Below are positions 49,516 through 62,150 of a stretch of 64,000 bases of DNA, piece after piece. Each line of letters begins with the position of its first letter. The stretch's first letter is position 1. The notes under the pieces are model-generated. The model did not search any database, had not been told where the DNA came from, and saw only the letters and a list, made by a program, of their open reading frames with translations. This stretch comes from Mycteria americana. Taxonomy: Eukaryota > Chordata > Aves > Ciconiiformes > Ciconiidae. Location: positions 18,064,001 through 18,128,000 of the forward strand of contig NC_134373.1 of the NCBI RefSeq assembly GCF_035582795.1. Reading direction: 5' to 3'. The translations under genes were made by a program, and so were the position numbers.

Positions 49516-52500
49516 CTATGAAGATATCAGTAAGTATTTAATTTTCAACCCCCAAAAACACTCATCCAATCTGTCAGTTATTCTATTTGCTAACTATTTC
49601 CTATACATAAGCAATCAGTAGCATAATTACTCTGGACTTTTCCTGAAAGATTTCAATCACTATCATGCCCAAGGATGATGGATATGAAGAGTGTTCAGCT
49701 ACTATAAATCAAGTAATTTTTTTATTATTTTATTTTTATTTTTTTTTTACACAATGATTTTTACATTATGAGGCATAGTAACCTGAGGGGTGCAGATGCA
49801 TTCTGTATGAGGAACGCATGAACTTTTTTTTTTTAAAAGAACTGATGCATTGATAAGCATTTAACGCAAACATTTTATATTATTAAAATGAAATGGATGA
49901 CTCACTGCAAGTTGAGTATTGCTAGACTACCTGACAGGAAAGAGAAAGAACTAAGATAACTGGAAGGTAGCAGAGGGAGCTTCTAACACAGTAAAAGAAA
50001 ACAAAAAAAACAGAGAAACTGAGCTAGAAACTAGAGCTACATAGTAAGGAACCAAAAAAGCCTGGTATTTGCAGAAACACACAAGACGAAGACTCTTCTC
50101 AGCAGTCCTGAAAAAGAGTCAGACTGGGTAACTAACACGAGAAGGTCCAGATGGCAACAACAAAAGCCTTGTGTTATAGGAAGCTAGACTAATGTGCATC
50201 TTCACTAGTGATGAGACACAGAATAAGATCTAAACTAAGTTTATTAGCTTAGAATACATGCTGGCATACCCTATGCTGGTAGTAGATGAGTGAGGTGAAA
50301 GAGGTGGTCACCCTGCAACACATGAGCATCAGAGAACCAAGGAAATGGTGCAGAGGTGCAAATAATTGCTTCATGATAGAATGTAAGGCATTAGTACCTC
50401 TTTGTGCTCACGTGGGCTTTTAGCAATGCACAGGCCTCAGTTTTTTTCAATCCAAGTGAGGCATTAGGCACTCCAAAAGGAAGCAAGACTAAACCAGAAC
50501 AAGTCAAGAAGAACTAGTCAAGTTAAAGTCTCCCTGAGAGTTAGGATGGAGTCAAAATGACAGCAAGATTCAAAAGGAAAAACCACAGAACAACTGGCTA
50601 CTAACTCAGTAGGCCCATCTAATCAGAAGGGAATAATATTCTGATCATGACATCATTTCATAATTTTTGGGTTGCTTTTATTTATTATTGGCAAGGCTGC
50701 ACTCTTTCAGAACAGTGCTTTTCTCTACAAGAGGCAAGCAGCCACTGAAATGAACCATCTTTCCACAACGCACTGAGCGGAAATTATGCCCCGCCACTCA
50801 CAGGAATCACAGAAAGGAGAATTTGGTTTGTGACAACAAGCAGGTGGAAACAACAGTATTGCACACCACTTACCAGAACATTGTTCATGCAACGTTCTAT
50901 TAGTACAAGCATTCCTTTTCTAGTCTCACTGATTTCACTACAACTACTCCAACTGTAAGATCCTTTTCCATGTGAATGAAAGCCAGCAAAAGTCAGCCAC
51001 ATAACAAACTACACAAGTGCTTTGATTTGTAATATAGGAATCTTGCAACCAAAACCTTGCGTAACTAAGAAATCTTTTTTCCTTGTGCTGATATCAGCAC
51101 TAGAACAGCTGCTGTAAACAGGGTAATACATGGTACAGAAAGATACAAAAGAAAACCATCCCTTTTCCAAACTTACTCTGAGAATCTTCAAAGGGAGTAT
51201 CACTGTAAGATTCTGTATCTGAGTATGTTCTTCTGCGCCGCTGTGAAAATCGGTGAAGGGATGAAATTGGTTCTTTCACAGAGTGATTATTCCTACAAAA
51301 GAAATGAGATCTATTAGTAAGCAAAATCTGTAACAAGCCACACAAACTTAATATAGCTTAAATTTAAAATAATTCTGGTGCTTAGATTAAACTGTTGGCA
51401 TCTATGTTTTTCACTACACGAAAATAAAAATAGCACAGTCAACAGAACATTCTTAATGTTCACAATTATAAAGCCTAATAATGGAAATAAAAATGTAATA
51501 TAATCTTTGCATGCAGAAGAAAATTTGAGAATCTGAAATACTGACCCAAGAAGAATGTTAGTGTTTCAAGCTCTATGTCTAATTTCATGAACTTGTCAGA
51601 ATAAGTCATTTGCATATAGCTTCTAGCATGAAGGCATTTTTATAGTGTATTAGAGAGAGCAGCTGCATTATTTGCCACCAACACTGATAATCTGCACCCT
51701 TAGTTTTCAAAATTAGATCAATTTATGCTGTTCAATTTTTTTCCCCCAAGTGAACAACTCTTCTCACATTTTGATTTTAAAGCTAGCAGGTTCAGGGAGG
51801 TTTTCTGAGACATAAGAAAAAAGCTTAATGAAATAGAAAATTACCTTTCTGAATAGCAAGGACCAGGGTGGCTAATGGAACGCTTCATCTAGGGGGAAAA
51901 AAAACAAACAAAAAAAAACAAACAAAAAAAAGGCAAAAAACAAACCATACCAAAAATGTCACAACCTACTTATAAGAATAATATGCATACCTACATTAAT
52001 TTTTACTTTATTTAGAGTCTATACAAAGAGGGAGGGTGATTTTTTTTTTTAAATTAAAAGCAACCATTAGTTAAAAATCTGATTTAACTATATCAAAACA
52101 GATGGACTGCCATCAATATTAAAAGTTTTAAAGCATTCACGCAGGAAATATTTTACTACAAAAAATACTACCTAGTTTCTATGGAATTCATTCTCCCTTG
52201 CTCCAAAGTTACTCATAGAGCCATTTGTAAATTGCTATGATGTACGGAAATATCAAGACATTTTTCCTCTAGCAAAGGCCAGCTTAAATTCCCCATTACA
52301 CAATAAAGCCAAATCCTGCCTCTTGAGTCCTTGTGGTTCTTTTGATATCACTGTCAAATCTCTATGCATATCAAAGGAAGTTAGTAATTTAAATCAATAA
52401 TGATCAGCTTTGTTGATCAAACTGATTGGAGATAAAGAGACAAGATTCAAGTGCAAAGAAAGGGATTCCCACACCACAGCTCATCTTGGAATCTATACAT

Positions 52501-55500
52501 ATGATCGAGAAGACATTTAAGATGATTCCACATACACTGTCCTTCTAAGGGAAATAATCAGTAGTGAAGAGTTATGCAAGTAATATCTTCACCATTATTT
52601 ACCTTTTTGTTAAATAAGGGCATGTTACATTAATACAAACATTTTGAGTTATATACACTGAAAGATACACTATCTTGAAGTGCTTCAAGCCACAAGACAC
52701 TTATATGTTTAAACAGGAGGCAAGGTTATGAAATGTTTAAGATCAGTGTACAGCTAGCATTCTAAAAAACGAAGAAACAGTTGAAATGAGGAAAAGTTAA
52801 ACCTCATTCATTTACAAGATACCTCATTACAGGGTCTTGACACATACGATAAATTACTCTGATTATGTAAAGGCTAGCAAAGACTGGGAATGGAAAAGTA
52901 TTATTTATATTTAGGATTAGTACTGATCATAACAGAGTCAAGATTTCAACTGTTGACGTCATAGCAGATAGCAATAGCATAGTCTTCTGCCATTCTTCCC
53001 CCCATCCAACCAACAATATGACACTTAGAAAAAATAGTATTTCAAAATGTCTAAACCATTTGGACAGGTGATGGTGACACAGGAGAAACTAAGGGATCAG
53101 GGTGAGGCAGCTGGAACATTTCCGGCTTAAACTTGGCATTAGCAATCTTCACACATTCTTCAAGTGTTGTGATAAATGTATTACATGTGGCACTAAGCAA
53201 GGAAGAGGCTTCATTCATGTTCTGAAAATAAATGAAAGCACAAGCATAAGCAAGAAAAAAAATGAAGATGCAAATACAACTCCCCCCACCACCATTCCCA
53301 CACACACACTAATTTCCCTCCTTATCACTAAGAGCTTCCCTTTCCCATTTTATTTAATCAAATGTACACCTTCCAATGAGGTTAATTTAAGCAAACAAAT
53401 GTGACAGCATTGTAATTTCTTTCTGACATCCGAATTTCTTTAGGGTATCAGCCAAGAATGCCGTAACGTTTTTTACTGCAAAGCTTGTCTCAGTCACTAA
53501 CTGGTATAAGATCATCATCCAGGGAAACAAATGAATTGCAGCAGAATGTGCCAACAGCTTTATCACTCCAGTACAAGGAGCCTGCAAGTCAGTTTCCCCT
53601 TGCTGTAAATTGACAACAATTATGCTGTGTTGTGACTAAGTGTCAACCCCTTGCTTTGCCCTACGTGGACAACAATATTGTCCACACGCTGCTCAAGAGT
53701 GAAAAGAATGAAGCCACTCAATTTCCAGTACTAACTTTCATTCAAAAGCAGAAATACTAGAATAATTTTACTTGTGCATATTCAGAGACACTTACCTACA
53801 CCACAGGTTTCCAATACCTGTAACACTAGCTTTCACTGATAACAAAATGGAATACCCTCCTACACAAGGAAGTAAAGAATGGACAAACAAGATTGTTTCA
53901 ACTACTCTGTCCACAACAGAGAGACGGAACAAGACAAATTATTGCATAAGTCATATGGCAGCTCTTCTGGCCTTTTAACCAAATGACTCAATAACACAAT
54001 TGCTTCCTAATGCACATTACAATTACAGTTAAATCATCCAGGTACTTTATGCACATGTAACCACTGTTAGTATTATATACACATAAGCACTCAAAATTGA
54101 CCTTAGGTTAAATCTCCCAACATTAGGGAGATCAAAAAGGCATAAGATGTCAACAGAAACTTGAGGTGTATTATATAATTAGGTTCTCCAATGGCATTCT
54201 AGAAATTCTGTACCTCAATGCTGGGAGGAGAGCGAGTCTCATCATGATGAACAAATTCTTGTATTGTATGAACTTGCTGCATTAAAAGATCACAGTAGAG
54301 ACGAAGTTCGGACATTTTGGTTTTAAGAGATTCATTGGTCTCACTTATTTCTATAAAAAAATAAAGGAAATATCAATGTATTGCATACAATGTATGTATA
54401 CATTTTAATTTTTAAGCACTTTTCATTTAAATATCAATTTAAAAATTCACTTAAATTTTCACTTAATTTTGATGAAAATTGAATTCTGCAGCGAGTAAAG
54501 AACTGTACTTGAAGCAGACAATAGTTTGTACTTTTGGATAACTGATGCCAATTTAATGACCATTAAGAAAGAGGCACATTACTAGGGAAGATAAAGTTGA
54601 AATCTTTCTTAGCTGCAGCGTAGTGTAGAAAAAAAATTTAGTCAATGAAAATTATGCCCACCAGAATGTCTGGAAATGGTTACATTAAGCCATCCAAGAA
54701 AAATTATGGAAAAAACAATAGTAACTATAAAGAATCAAAACAGCAGAAATTAAATGGCTTCACAACAGCTACAAACAGTATGTTTGTTCTTGTAATGACA
54801 ATAAGTTGCTGGTGTTTCAGCTTCTTAAGATAGAAGAGGTCAATGGAGGTGACCAAATTCAACCATCAAGAGGGAATTTACCACATAGATGACTAGAAAT
54901 AATTATGATTATATATAGACAATCATACTGACTTTCTACCACAATATTTGCACTATTATGATCTGAAAACAAGCATTTGAAAAAGTGGTAAGATTGTATA
55001 TGCTCTAAGTAACACACATACCTTTTTCTTTTTTTGTCCTGGTATCTGCTAAACAGGCTTTTGCACTCCCCAGTGCTACCAGCCACCTTTGCCTTTCGGC
55101 TGCATTAACTGCTTTCATATAGAAATGCTGTTCCCCTGGGATGATTAGCTCCATTCTTGTGTTGTCTGTTGCATGAACTTATGATAGGGCAGAAAAAAAC
55201 AATTTTGAAAAAAAAAAACAAACCCAAACCCTCAACTTAGTAACAATTATTTATTAAATACTGATCAAAGTATTTTAAAATGTTTATTACAATCCCATAG
55301 TAATAGAGTACATCACAATATACCACTGCTAAATAACAAAAAGCCCAAAGCTGCTCAACCTTTCTCCCCAGCATGCCTTCACGTCAACACGTAGAAACAC
55401 AAGACACTGAACAGTGGCCAGATTCAAGTACAATGGGGTTCCCTTTCTGCATTAACTATATACTGCATAGGAATCTGTAATAACTGTTGTATTCCAAACA

Positions 55501-58500
55501 CAGCAAACTGAAGAGTTTTGTTGCAAGGACAAGTATTTATGGAGGACTAGGCTAAAAACTGAAATAATCTCCCTTCTGGATGAAATCTGGCTTTAGGTCC
55601 CAGAGTCCTAGAACCGAGAACTGAGGAGGTGGACTTTGTTTACAGTCTATTATATTAAATACTACCTCTTTAACTGAATACTCTGCTGAGTCTCATGTTA
55701 TCAACCACAGTTCCTCCAGGCCCACTCCCCACTAGCCATGGACGCAGGAGACTGCACCAAATCCAGACTTCAACTATTATCTTTCCTTCACCAAAAGAAC
55801 AAGATGACAAGCAAAATGAACAACTGGAATGGCCAGAAAATGCGATCTTCCACTTTACATCACTGATTTCATCTACACCAAGGAAACAGTAACAAAAAGG
55901 AGTTACCACATGAAAAATACTTAGTGGCCCATGTAAAGTAAGAAGTCCCACTTTTTAATATACAAGTACCTACATTACAAGCCCAGTCATCTGCAGGTAT
56001 CTGGAAAGAGGTCAAGAGTTGAAAGCAATGGAGAGTTAGACAATGCCTTGCTATTAGCCAGGGAGGTTGACCTACAGCTTAGAATACACTATGTGCTGGT
56101 TTTGGCTGGGATAGTTAATTTTCTTTATAGTAGCTAGTATGGGGCTATGTTTTGGATTTGTGCTGGAAACAGTGTTGATAATACAGAGATGTTTTAGTTG
56201 TTGCTAAGTAGTGCTTATACTAAATCAAGGACTTTTCAGCTTCCCATGCTCTGCCAGGTGAACAAGAAGTTGGGAGGGGACACAGCTGACCCCAACTGAC
56301 CAAAGGTATATTCCATACCGTATGACCATGCTAAGCATATAAAGGTGGAAGAAGAAGGAGGAAGGGGGGGACGTTTGGAGTGATGGCATTTGTCTTCCCA
56401 AGCAACCGTTACATGTGATGGAGCCCTGCTGTCCTGGAGATGGCTGAACACCTGCCTGCCCATGGGAAGGAGTGAATGAATTCCTTGTTTTGCTTTGCTT
56501 GTGCACAGCTTTTGCTTTACCTATTAAACTGTCTTTATCTCAACCCACGAGTTTTTTCTCACTTTTACTCCTCCGATTATCTCCCCCATCCCACCAGAGT
56601 GCAGCGAGCGAGCAGCTGCGTGGTGCTTAGCTACTGGCTGGGGTTAAACCATGACAACTAAAGGCTAAACTCGCAGTCCGACACAAACAGTTCACTTACT
56701 AACTCTAATACATCCATCACCTATCCACGTGGGCAGCTGCTAACAATGACAAAAGTAAAAATGACTCCGGAAAACAAAAGACTAAACATCTTTGGTTTGT
56801 AAGAATCTCCCCTTTTGGGTCACTGCTGCTGCTCTTCTGAAAAACTAGCATTTATGAATCAGTCTCTTACCCCTGGTCATAAGAGGGATAAGTGGTAGAA
56901 CTAAATAACTAGCTGAGGTAGCTTCAAGCATAAGCCACATGCACACAACTATTTAAAACAAAAAGGAATATATGATGGGTTCTAAATCTCAAAACAGAGC
57001 TCACTGTCAAAAACATTCTTCTTTGACACCATTTCATAATTCACATTCATTATTATTTGTGAACTATGAAGCAGTCACATTGGACTACAGATAAACAAAA
57101 ATAGAGGAGGAAAAACTTGTGATGCAAAAGGTATGTTGGGTGATCTTTTCTATTTCCCTGCCAGCTAAAATTTCCTCAAGCAGAAATCCATTAACTCTTA
57201 CCTTTTATTTCACACACAGCCATCTTTATACTTCCTTTGCTGCCTTTGCAAACATCATCCTGTGAATCATAGTATGACAATATCCCATTGTCTAAAACAA
57301 ACCACCTAGGCTGCCAACCTAGTGAGATCAAAAACATGAAAAGGAAAGTTTAGTCTAATTACTAAATTGCAAATCAAATTCAGCTCTTTGGCTGTCAAAA
57401 CTTTTATAAAAAATGCAAACATTAAACTACTCCTGTAACACACCAGGAAGTAAACAATCTGCGCAGCCTGAAGACCAGAGCCGCTCTATAACCAAACTAG
57501 TATTATATGGATATTTCACTCCCATTCTTTTTGGATGCAAGATCAGCAGTATTTCAGTTTTCACTATATTCCATTCTAGAGCAAACTTAAAATTTAATTT
57601 AGCCACCAAGGAATCCTATTTTGAAGGTTGATAAATTACATACCTCTGAAGAACCATTCCCATTCAAGTATATTTTTCAGGTAGACTTTCCTAAGATTGT
57701 AGGATCTTATTTGTAAGACACAAATAAATTACTGATGTCACAAACTGCTATGCTATGGTCTCCTCTGCCTACTGTATTTCAGTAAAAACTTCTATATTTC
57801 ACACTTAACTATTGACACACCATTTTCTCTGAAAGTAGTCCCGCTCTATCGCTTAACAACAATTTAATGTCAGGCATCGTGCAGGGAACTGAGGCACAGC
57901 TTAGCTTATGCTCCTAGGTCCATTTATCAGGAGAGCATACCAGCTCCTTTACTAAGGTTTTCATGAGCTTTGCATTAGCAAAATTACATAATGATCTCTG
58001 ACTTCACTAAATCTACAAAACAGAGCAGTTTATGCATAGATGCAAATATCTGAGAACTCTATGCAGCATTACACCACATAGTAAATTATTGTCATGGGTC
58101 CTCTTGGATTAAAGTATATTAGTATTCCTTTTTTTCTTTCTTTCTTTCTTTTTTTAACAGCTATTTCATAAAACTCAATACTCATTGGAATAGGTGCCCT
58201 AATTTCTAATACTACTAAATGCAAACCATTTTGCCTAGTAAATCACCTTTGTTTCTAAAAGTAACATAGAACTAAAATATTCCCGTAGAGCCTAACAATT
58301 ACACTGGCCCATTACAGTCTGGGTCAGTTGTACAATAGGAGCAGATTATCCTTCTATTTTACAACTCGACACCAAACTTTAACTTCCTGCTTAGCTTAGG
58401 GTTTGGAATAGCAAACCTCTGTGGCCAAGAACTCAACCTATTTGGCGATACGACGGTGTGGTGCATGGCACTTACCAATTGCCATTCCAACAGAGCAAGC

Positions 58501-61367
58501 TGCAGCCATCCAGCAGCAGTGTATTATAACACAGGAGGCTTAATCCGGTACCAGACTCTTGAAAATCAGCTAAAGGCTTCATACTACTCACATTAAGTCA
58601 TTACAACTTCTAACACTAATTCAAGAAGCATAAGACCAGGCCCCATTGCCTCATGTCACAATTCCATAATACGGAAGTAACAACATGTAACTATTTTTTT
58701 AATTTATTAGCTATAATGGTAAGCATTTCTGTCTTTCAAAATGCTGAGTGGTAACTAATAAGCAGATCCACACTTAGATATAAAAACAGAATGAAAAAAA
58801 GGTCAAACATTGAAGGATACCAACTCCCACAGGAAATATTTCAAATTGTATGTGTACATCACCACTTACACTCAAAGAACATGCAAACAGGCATGAAATG
58901 ACTGTACTGAAGAGCCTGTCCTGTAAAATGCAGCTCAGAAATGCACTAATACTTTTTTTTCCTGCTACACTGTGTTGCAAAACATTGACTCTGTGCTGCC
59001 CTTATCTCCTAAGTGCATGCATAGGTGATAAGTCAATGCCTGTCTGAACAGTACGATTCTGATAAAAAGGGACCCTATATGGATGATTATTCCAGCCTCA
59101 CATTATGCTGGTATTGGAAAAAACAGAAGCAAAGGATTTAAAACACTCCAAGTTCCTCACAGAAGCAAGCTAAAGAACAAAAACACTTCTCCTGATCTGA
59201 ACTTGAGCAAGCAGAGTATCCTATGTTTGACAAAATATTTAACAAATTTGTACTTCACAAATTCTTAGATGCACACATATTATTGGAGGGGCAAAAAGAA
59301 AATAAAGCTGTATTTCTTGTTTGCTTTTAATGAAGGAGGAAACTAAATGTTTTCCACAATGCTTCAGCAACAATAACAACCTCCTTAGCTGCTTGGCTTC
59401 TACCATTAATGACAACAAGTACTACAGCCTATTTCTGGCTACAAAAATAGATAGCAGATTAACAAGAAAGTTGGTAATAACATTTTAAAATTTCACTAAT
59501 ATTATTAGATTTTTTCTTAAAATTTGCTGCCCTCCTATATTGCAAAATTGCAGGGAATTCCTGACACACCGTAATTTTGAAATGCAAGAGGAGCAGATGC
59601 TCTCAGTTGGCCAGCACACACGGAAGGAAAGGTTCTGCGGTTTGCTATTTTAGAAGGCTACTAACTTTTAGCAGAAGTTAGCTGCATGTTGATATAACAG
59701 TCTATTTTGTGTACAGCATTCACAGTTGTTGAATACTTATTTAATAACAGACTTCAAATGGGAACTCTATATCAAACACCACAAGGGCTCATTACTTGTG
59801 AACTCTTACCTTTTGCTATGGTGACATTTCAGTCACATAAGTGAAAGTGACAATTTCCATTCTATTTTGAGAAGAAACTCGTACTCATTTTTTTCATAAC
59901 CACATTTTCCTATATGCGTTTTCTCCACATTTATTGTGAAGAAGTGACAAAAATATCTTATCAAGTATCTATTTAATTACAGTAGAACTGTTCTCTTTCA
60001 CCACAAGGCCAGTATATGTGGACACATATTTGCTCTGAAAAATGCAAGATTATGCTCTGTACACTTCAATTCACAGCAAGTGTGCACAATTCTTGCAATG
60101 TGGCCCATGTTTTATAAACCCTCACAATTGAGTTTCACCCCATTCCACATTCAAAATCTGAGCATGCTGAAGCAGAACAGCATACATGAAGTGCTGAAGA
60201 ACGAGAGGGCAAAGAAGACATTGCCAAAGCGGTCAAACACGAGGCCTGATTAAGCACGGTATATGATCCAACACTGATCCGCTCTGGAGGGACAATTAGT
60301 CCTATTAGAGTGTCAGAAGAGAAATCTGTTTCACCTTGACAGTACCATCTATCCATTGCTATCTCCAGAGGGAGGTAGTATCTCTATTACAACAGAGTAT
60401 GAGGCAAACAAAACCAGAGCTTTGATGGCAAACGCAAGCATTTAGCGCATTTTTGTCTGTAGCACTTCTAAAAATACACGTTGTGAATACTTCACCCAGA
60501 ACTAAAGTTTTTAATCTGTTTTAGAGGTCAGGATACAGGAGCACAGATTAAAAAAAAAAAATTACCATCCAAAAGCAAATTAAAAGACAATTCAGACTTT
60601 GACATTTAGCACTGAAGATTTAAAGATGCAATCTCAAATGGTTCCTCAACTGCAAGCGAGAACACCCTGCAAGTTTGTATGCTGCAAATTAAAGCTACTT
60701 CTGAGAGCAAAGAGGGGAAAACCCCATCGTTGGGCCGTTAGCGTAAGACACTTCAGACGGCGTTTCCCCGCAGCCTGCCCTGTTACGAGTCCCCGAATAA
60801 CTTGGCAAGGCGCAATCCAGGTCTCGAGAGGTACCTGGCCACCCGTTCCCAGTGAAAGACCACGGGGGCCGGGCGCATCTTGGCTGCGAGGCTGTCGGGG
60901 CCGCGCTGGAGCCCACGCTCTAGAGGGGCTGCGAGGGAAGGGGAGAGGGGCTCGGCCCGGCCGAGAGGCCTGCCGCCACCCCACGCCACACACACGGAAG
61001 AGCGCGGGCAGCGCTGGCGACCGCCGTCAGGCGCCGTCCCGCGGCCCAGCCCCCGGAACCGGCTCCAAGCCTCCCGCCGCGCCGGCCGCCTCAGGGGCGC
61101 CGGCAGCCTCCGCCGCCCGCGGTGCGACGCTCGGCCGCTCCCCAGCGGCTTGGCTCTAAGCACAAACGGCGAACAATTTCTCAGCCAGCCCGTTAAACAC
61201 CGCGGGACGCCGGGACTCCCCCGACGCAGCAGCAGCGCCTCATGGACGAGGCCAAGCCCCCCCCCCCCGCACCGCAGGCCCCCGCCGCCCCAGCCCCAAC
61301 CGCTGCCCCCCGGCCCCCGCCGCCTACCCGCCAGGTAGTTGGTCCACTTGTACAGGACCCCCTCCAT
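49397..61367 (-). CDS. PLEKHA3: PLEKHA3 / FAPP1, PI4P-binding PH-domain adaptor, 8 coding exons
   Basis: Golgi adaptor whose PH domain reads phosphatidylinositol 4-phosphate together with ARF1. Exons on the minus strand, 5' to 3': 61367-61328, 57318-57202, 55177-55022, 54350-54214, 53221-53057, 51888-51845, 51292-51177 and 49515-49397. The joined frame has 297 residues plus TGA; human FAPP1 has 300. The start ATG at 61367 gives [14 protein letters not shown], then GWQPRWFVL, the PH fold with the membrane-wedge loop and basic PI4P pocket (residues 1 to about 95). Next come a helical Glu/Lys-rich segment (about 100-150), [17 protein letters not shown] (about 170-190), a Ser/Pro-rich part, and [10 protein letters not shown] with the C-terminal tail ending SSFNP. 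All junctions are GT-AG. Confidence 0.95.
49516..51176. other. PLEKHA3 intron 7, no further feature seen
   Basis: 1.66 kb, AT-rich, with a T-rich low-complexity stretch at 49717-49751. I see no exon, RNA gene or recognisable element in it. Confidence 0.6.
51177..51292 (-). CDS. PLEKHA3: PLEKHA3 coding exon 7
   Basis: 116 nt encoding [33 protein letters not shown] and FEDSQ. The RRRRTYSD block is a basophilic phosphorylation-type motif conserved with human. Acceptor ttttgtag, donor a|gtaagt. Confidence 0.93.
51845..51888 (-). CDS. PLEKHA3: PLEKHA3 coding exon 6 (44-nt small exon)
   Basis: A very short exon encoding [14 protein letters not shown] plus two bases of an Arg codon, flanked by cccctag and ag|gtaatt. 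It matches human MKRSVSHPGSCSSER. An A/AAC-rich low-complexity stretch begins at 51896 just upstream in the gene sense. At 44 nt it would be missed by an open-frame search. Confidence 0.92.
53057..53221 (-). CDS. PLEKHA3: PLEKHA3 coding exon 5
   Basis: 165 nt (55 codons), phase 0 at both ends, from [16 protein letters not shown] to the [15 protein letters not shown] end. Its donor, ATG|GTTTAG, is a poor match to GTRAGT; if the intron is kept, the frame stops after one further codon. Conservation of the protein on both sides makes this donor the only sensible choice. Confidence 0.9.
54214..54350 (-). CDS. PLEKHA3: PLEKHA3 coding exon 4
   Basis: 137 nt, phase 1 in and phase 0 out, encoding [38 protein letters not shown] and a short RSPPSIE-type end. 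It looks like a helical segment, as in the human protein. Donor gag|gtacag. Confidence 0.92.
55022..55177 (-). CDS. PLEKHA3: PLEKHA3 coding exon 3, end of PH domain
   Basis: 156 nt encoding [35 protein letters not shown] and [12 protein letters not shown]. The second string is the C-terminal PH helix with its invariant Trp. Acceptor is cataag, donor aaaag|gtatgt. Confidence 0.93.
56092..56656 (+). mobile_element. Solo LTR of an avian endogenous retrovirus
   Basis: A 565-bp unit starting TGTGCTGG and ending ATGACA, flanked by a perfect ACTA direct repeat at 56088-56091 and 56657-56660. It contains a TATA box (catataaagg, 56336-56345) and a poly(A) signal ATTAAA (56523-56528), giving a U3-R-U5 layout on the + strand. 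The sequence is a type I recognise as widespread in neoavian genomes. No internal region or second copy is present, so no viral gene is here. It lies in the PLEKHA3 intron, antisense to that gene. Confidence 0.88.
57202..57318 (-). CDS. PLEKHA3: PLEKHA3 coding exon 2
   Basis: 117 nt, phase 1 in and out, encoding [17 protein letters not shown] to MAVCEIK. It is the core of the PH sheet and contains the Trp-Phe pair typical of PH domains. Acceptor is cactag, donor aaag|gtaag. The next intron (55178-57201) carries the solo LTR. Confidence 0.93.
58128..58155. repeat. TTTC microsatellite
   Basis: A pyrimidine tract of T runs and TTTC repeats in the first intron of PLEKHA3. Confidence 0.8.
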
Positions 61368-62150
61368 CGCTCAGAGCCCGACGACGGGCCGCATCCTCCT
61401 GCTCCGCCGCGGGGAAAGGGCGGCCGCCGCCGCGGGGATGGGCGCTCACCTCCCGTCCCCGCCGCTACTACTCCCTGCCCGCGCGGAGGCGGAGCCGCTC
61501 AGCTCAGGCGCGGCGGCCCGCGGCGGCGGCGGCGCCTCCCGCCCCGCGGGGCGCTCCGCATCTCCCATGCGCGCCCGGCCGCGCTCCCCGGCCCCCGCCC
61601 GCCGACACCCCCGTGGTTGTGTCCTGACGTCCCTTTCACTTCCTGAGCGGAGGGGGCCGGCCCGAAGAACCGCCCGCCCCGCGGCTGCCTGGGCCGCGCC
61701 CGTGCCTGCGTCCGGAGAGGCTGAGACACTGCCGCAGCGCAGGCTCAGCCCCCCCCCCCCCACCCCGCCGGCCCGCCGGGGACAGTGCCACGCCGGCGGC
61801 CTCCTCGCAGCGACATGGGCCGCGGCTTGACCCTGCTCCTCCTGCCGCTGGCCTTGCTGGCGGCCCCGGCGCAGGCCCAAGGCGGCACGGCGGCGGCGGC
61901 GGAGGAGGTTAAAATAGAGGTGCTGCACCTCCCCGAGGTCTGCAGCCCGACGAGCAAGAAGGGGGATCTGCTGAACGCGCACTACGACGGTTTCCTGGCC
62001 AGCGACGGATCCAAGTTTTACTGCAGGTGGGCCCCCAGGGCACCGGTTAGGGTGGAAGGGAAGGTAGGCCCTAGCCCGGCGGTGTACGTGGCACAGCCTG
62101 CCCGGCCCCAGGAGCAGCGGGTCCCGCTTACCCGGCTGAGGACACCCTCA
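60750..62150. promoter_or_regulatory. CpG island and bidirectional PLEKHA3/FKBP7 promoter
   Basis: A block dense in CG dinucleotides within an otherwise AT-rich window. The two start codons face away from each other, PLEKHA3 at 61367 (-) and FKBP7 at 61815 (+), 448 bp apart. Between them are TGACGTC (CRE-like, 61625-61631), CACTTCCTG (ETS/GABP-like, 61637-61645) and several GGGCGG/CCGCCC boxes. No TATA box is visible near either start. This is a typical housekeeping bidirectional promoter; start sites are inferred. Confidence 0.8.
61328..61367 (-). CDS. PLEKHA3: PLEKHA3 coding exon 1
   Basis: Residues 1-13 plus the first base of codon 14; donor G|GTAGGC at 61327. It encodes the first PH strand and start of the wedge loop. 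The human loop reads TNYLTGW; here it is TNYLAGW. It lies in a CpG-rich block. The following 4-kb intron (57319-61327) has a TTTC microsatellite at 58128-58155 and otherwise nothing I can name. Confidence 0.93.

Larger units (their letters stand above)
51293..55021. other. PLEKHA3 introns 3 to 6, no further feature seen
   Basis: Non-coding parts are 51293-51844, 51889-53056, 53222-54213 and 54351-55021. They hold an A/AAC-rich low-complexity run at about 51896-51945, a short hairpin at 53665-53685, and nothing else I can support. Confidence 0.6.

Noticed and set aside
56225-56661. Open frames inside the solo LTR
   Set aside because: LTR sequence is non-coding; the frames match no viral or host protein.
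42571-60350. tRNA, microRNA-like or CRISPR-like arrays
   Set aside because: No cloverleaf, box A/B pair, strong long hairpin or regularly spaced repeat was found by eye.
61785-61814. Upstream in-frame GTG start for FKBP7
   Set aside because: It would put charged residues (PRRRPPRSD) before the signal peptide; the ATG at 61815 begins a clean signal sequence.
60599-61830. Several overlapping Pro/Arg/Ala-rich open frames on both strands
   Set aside because: They come from the GC-rich CpG island, have no recognisable protein and overlap the promoter and first exons.
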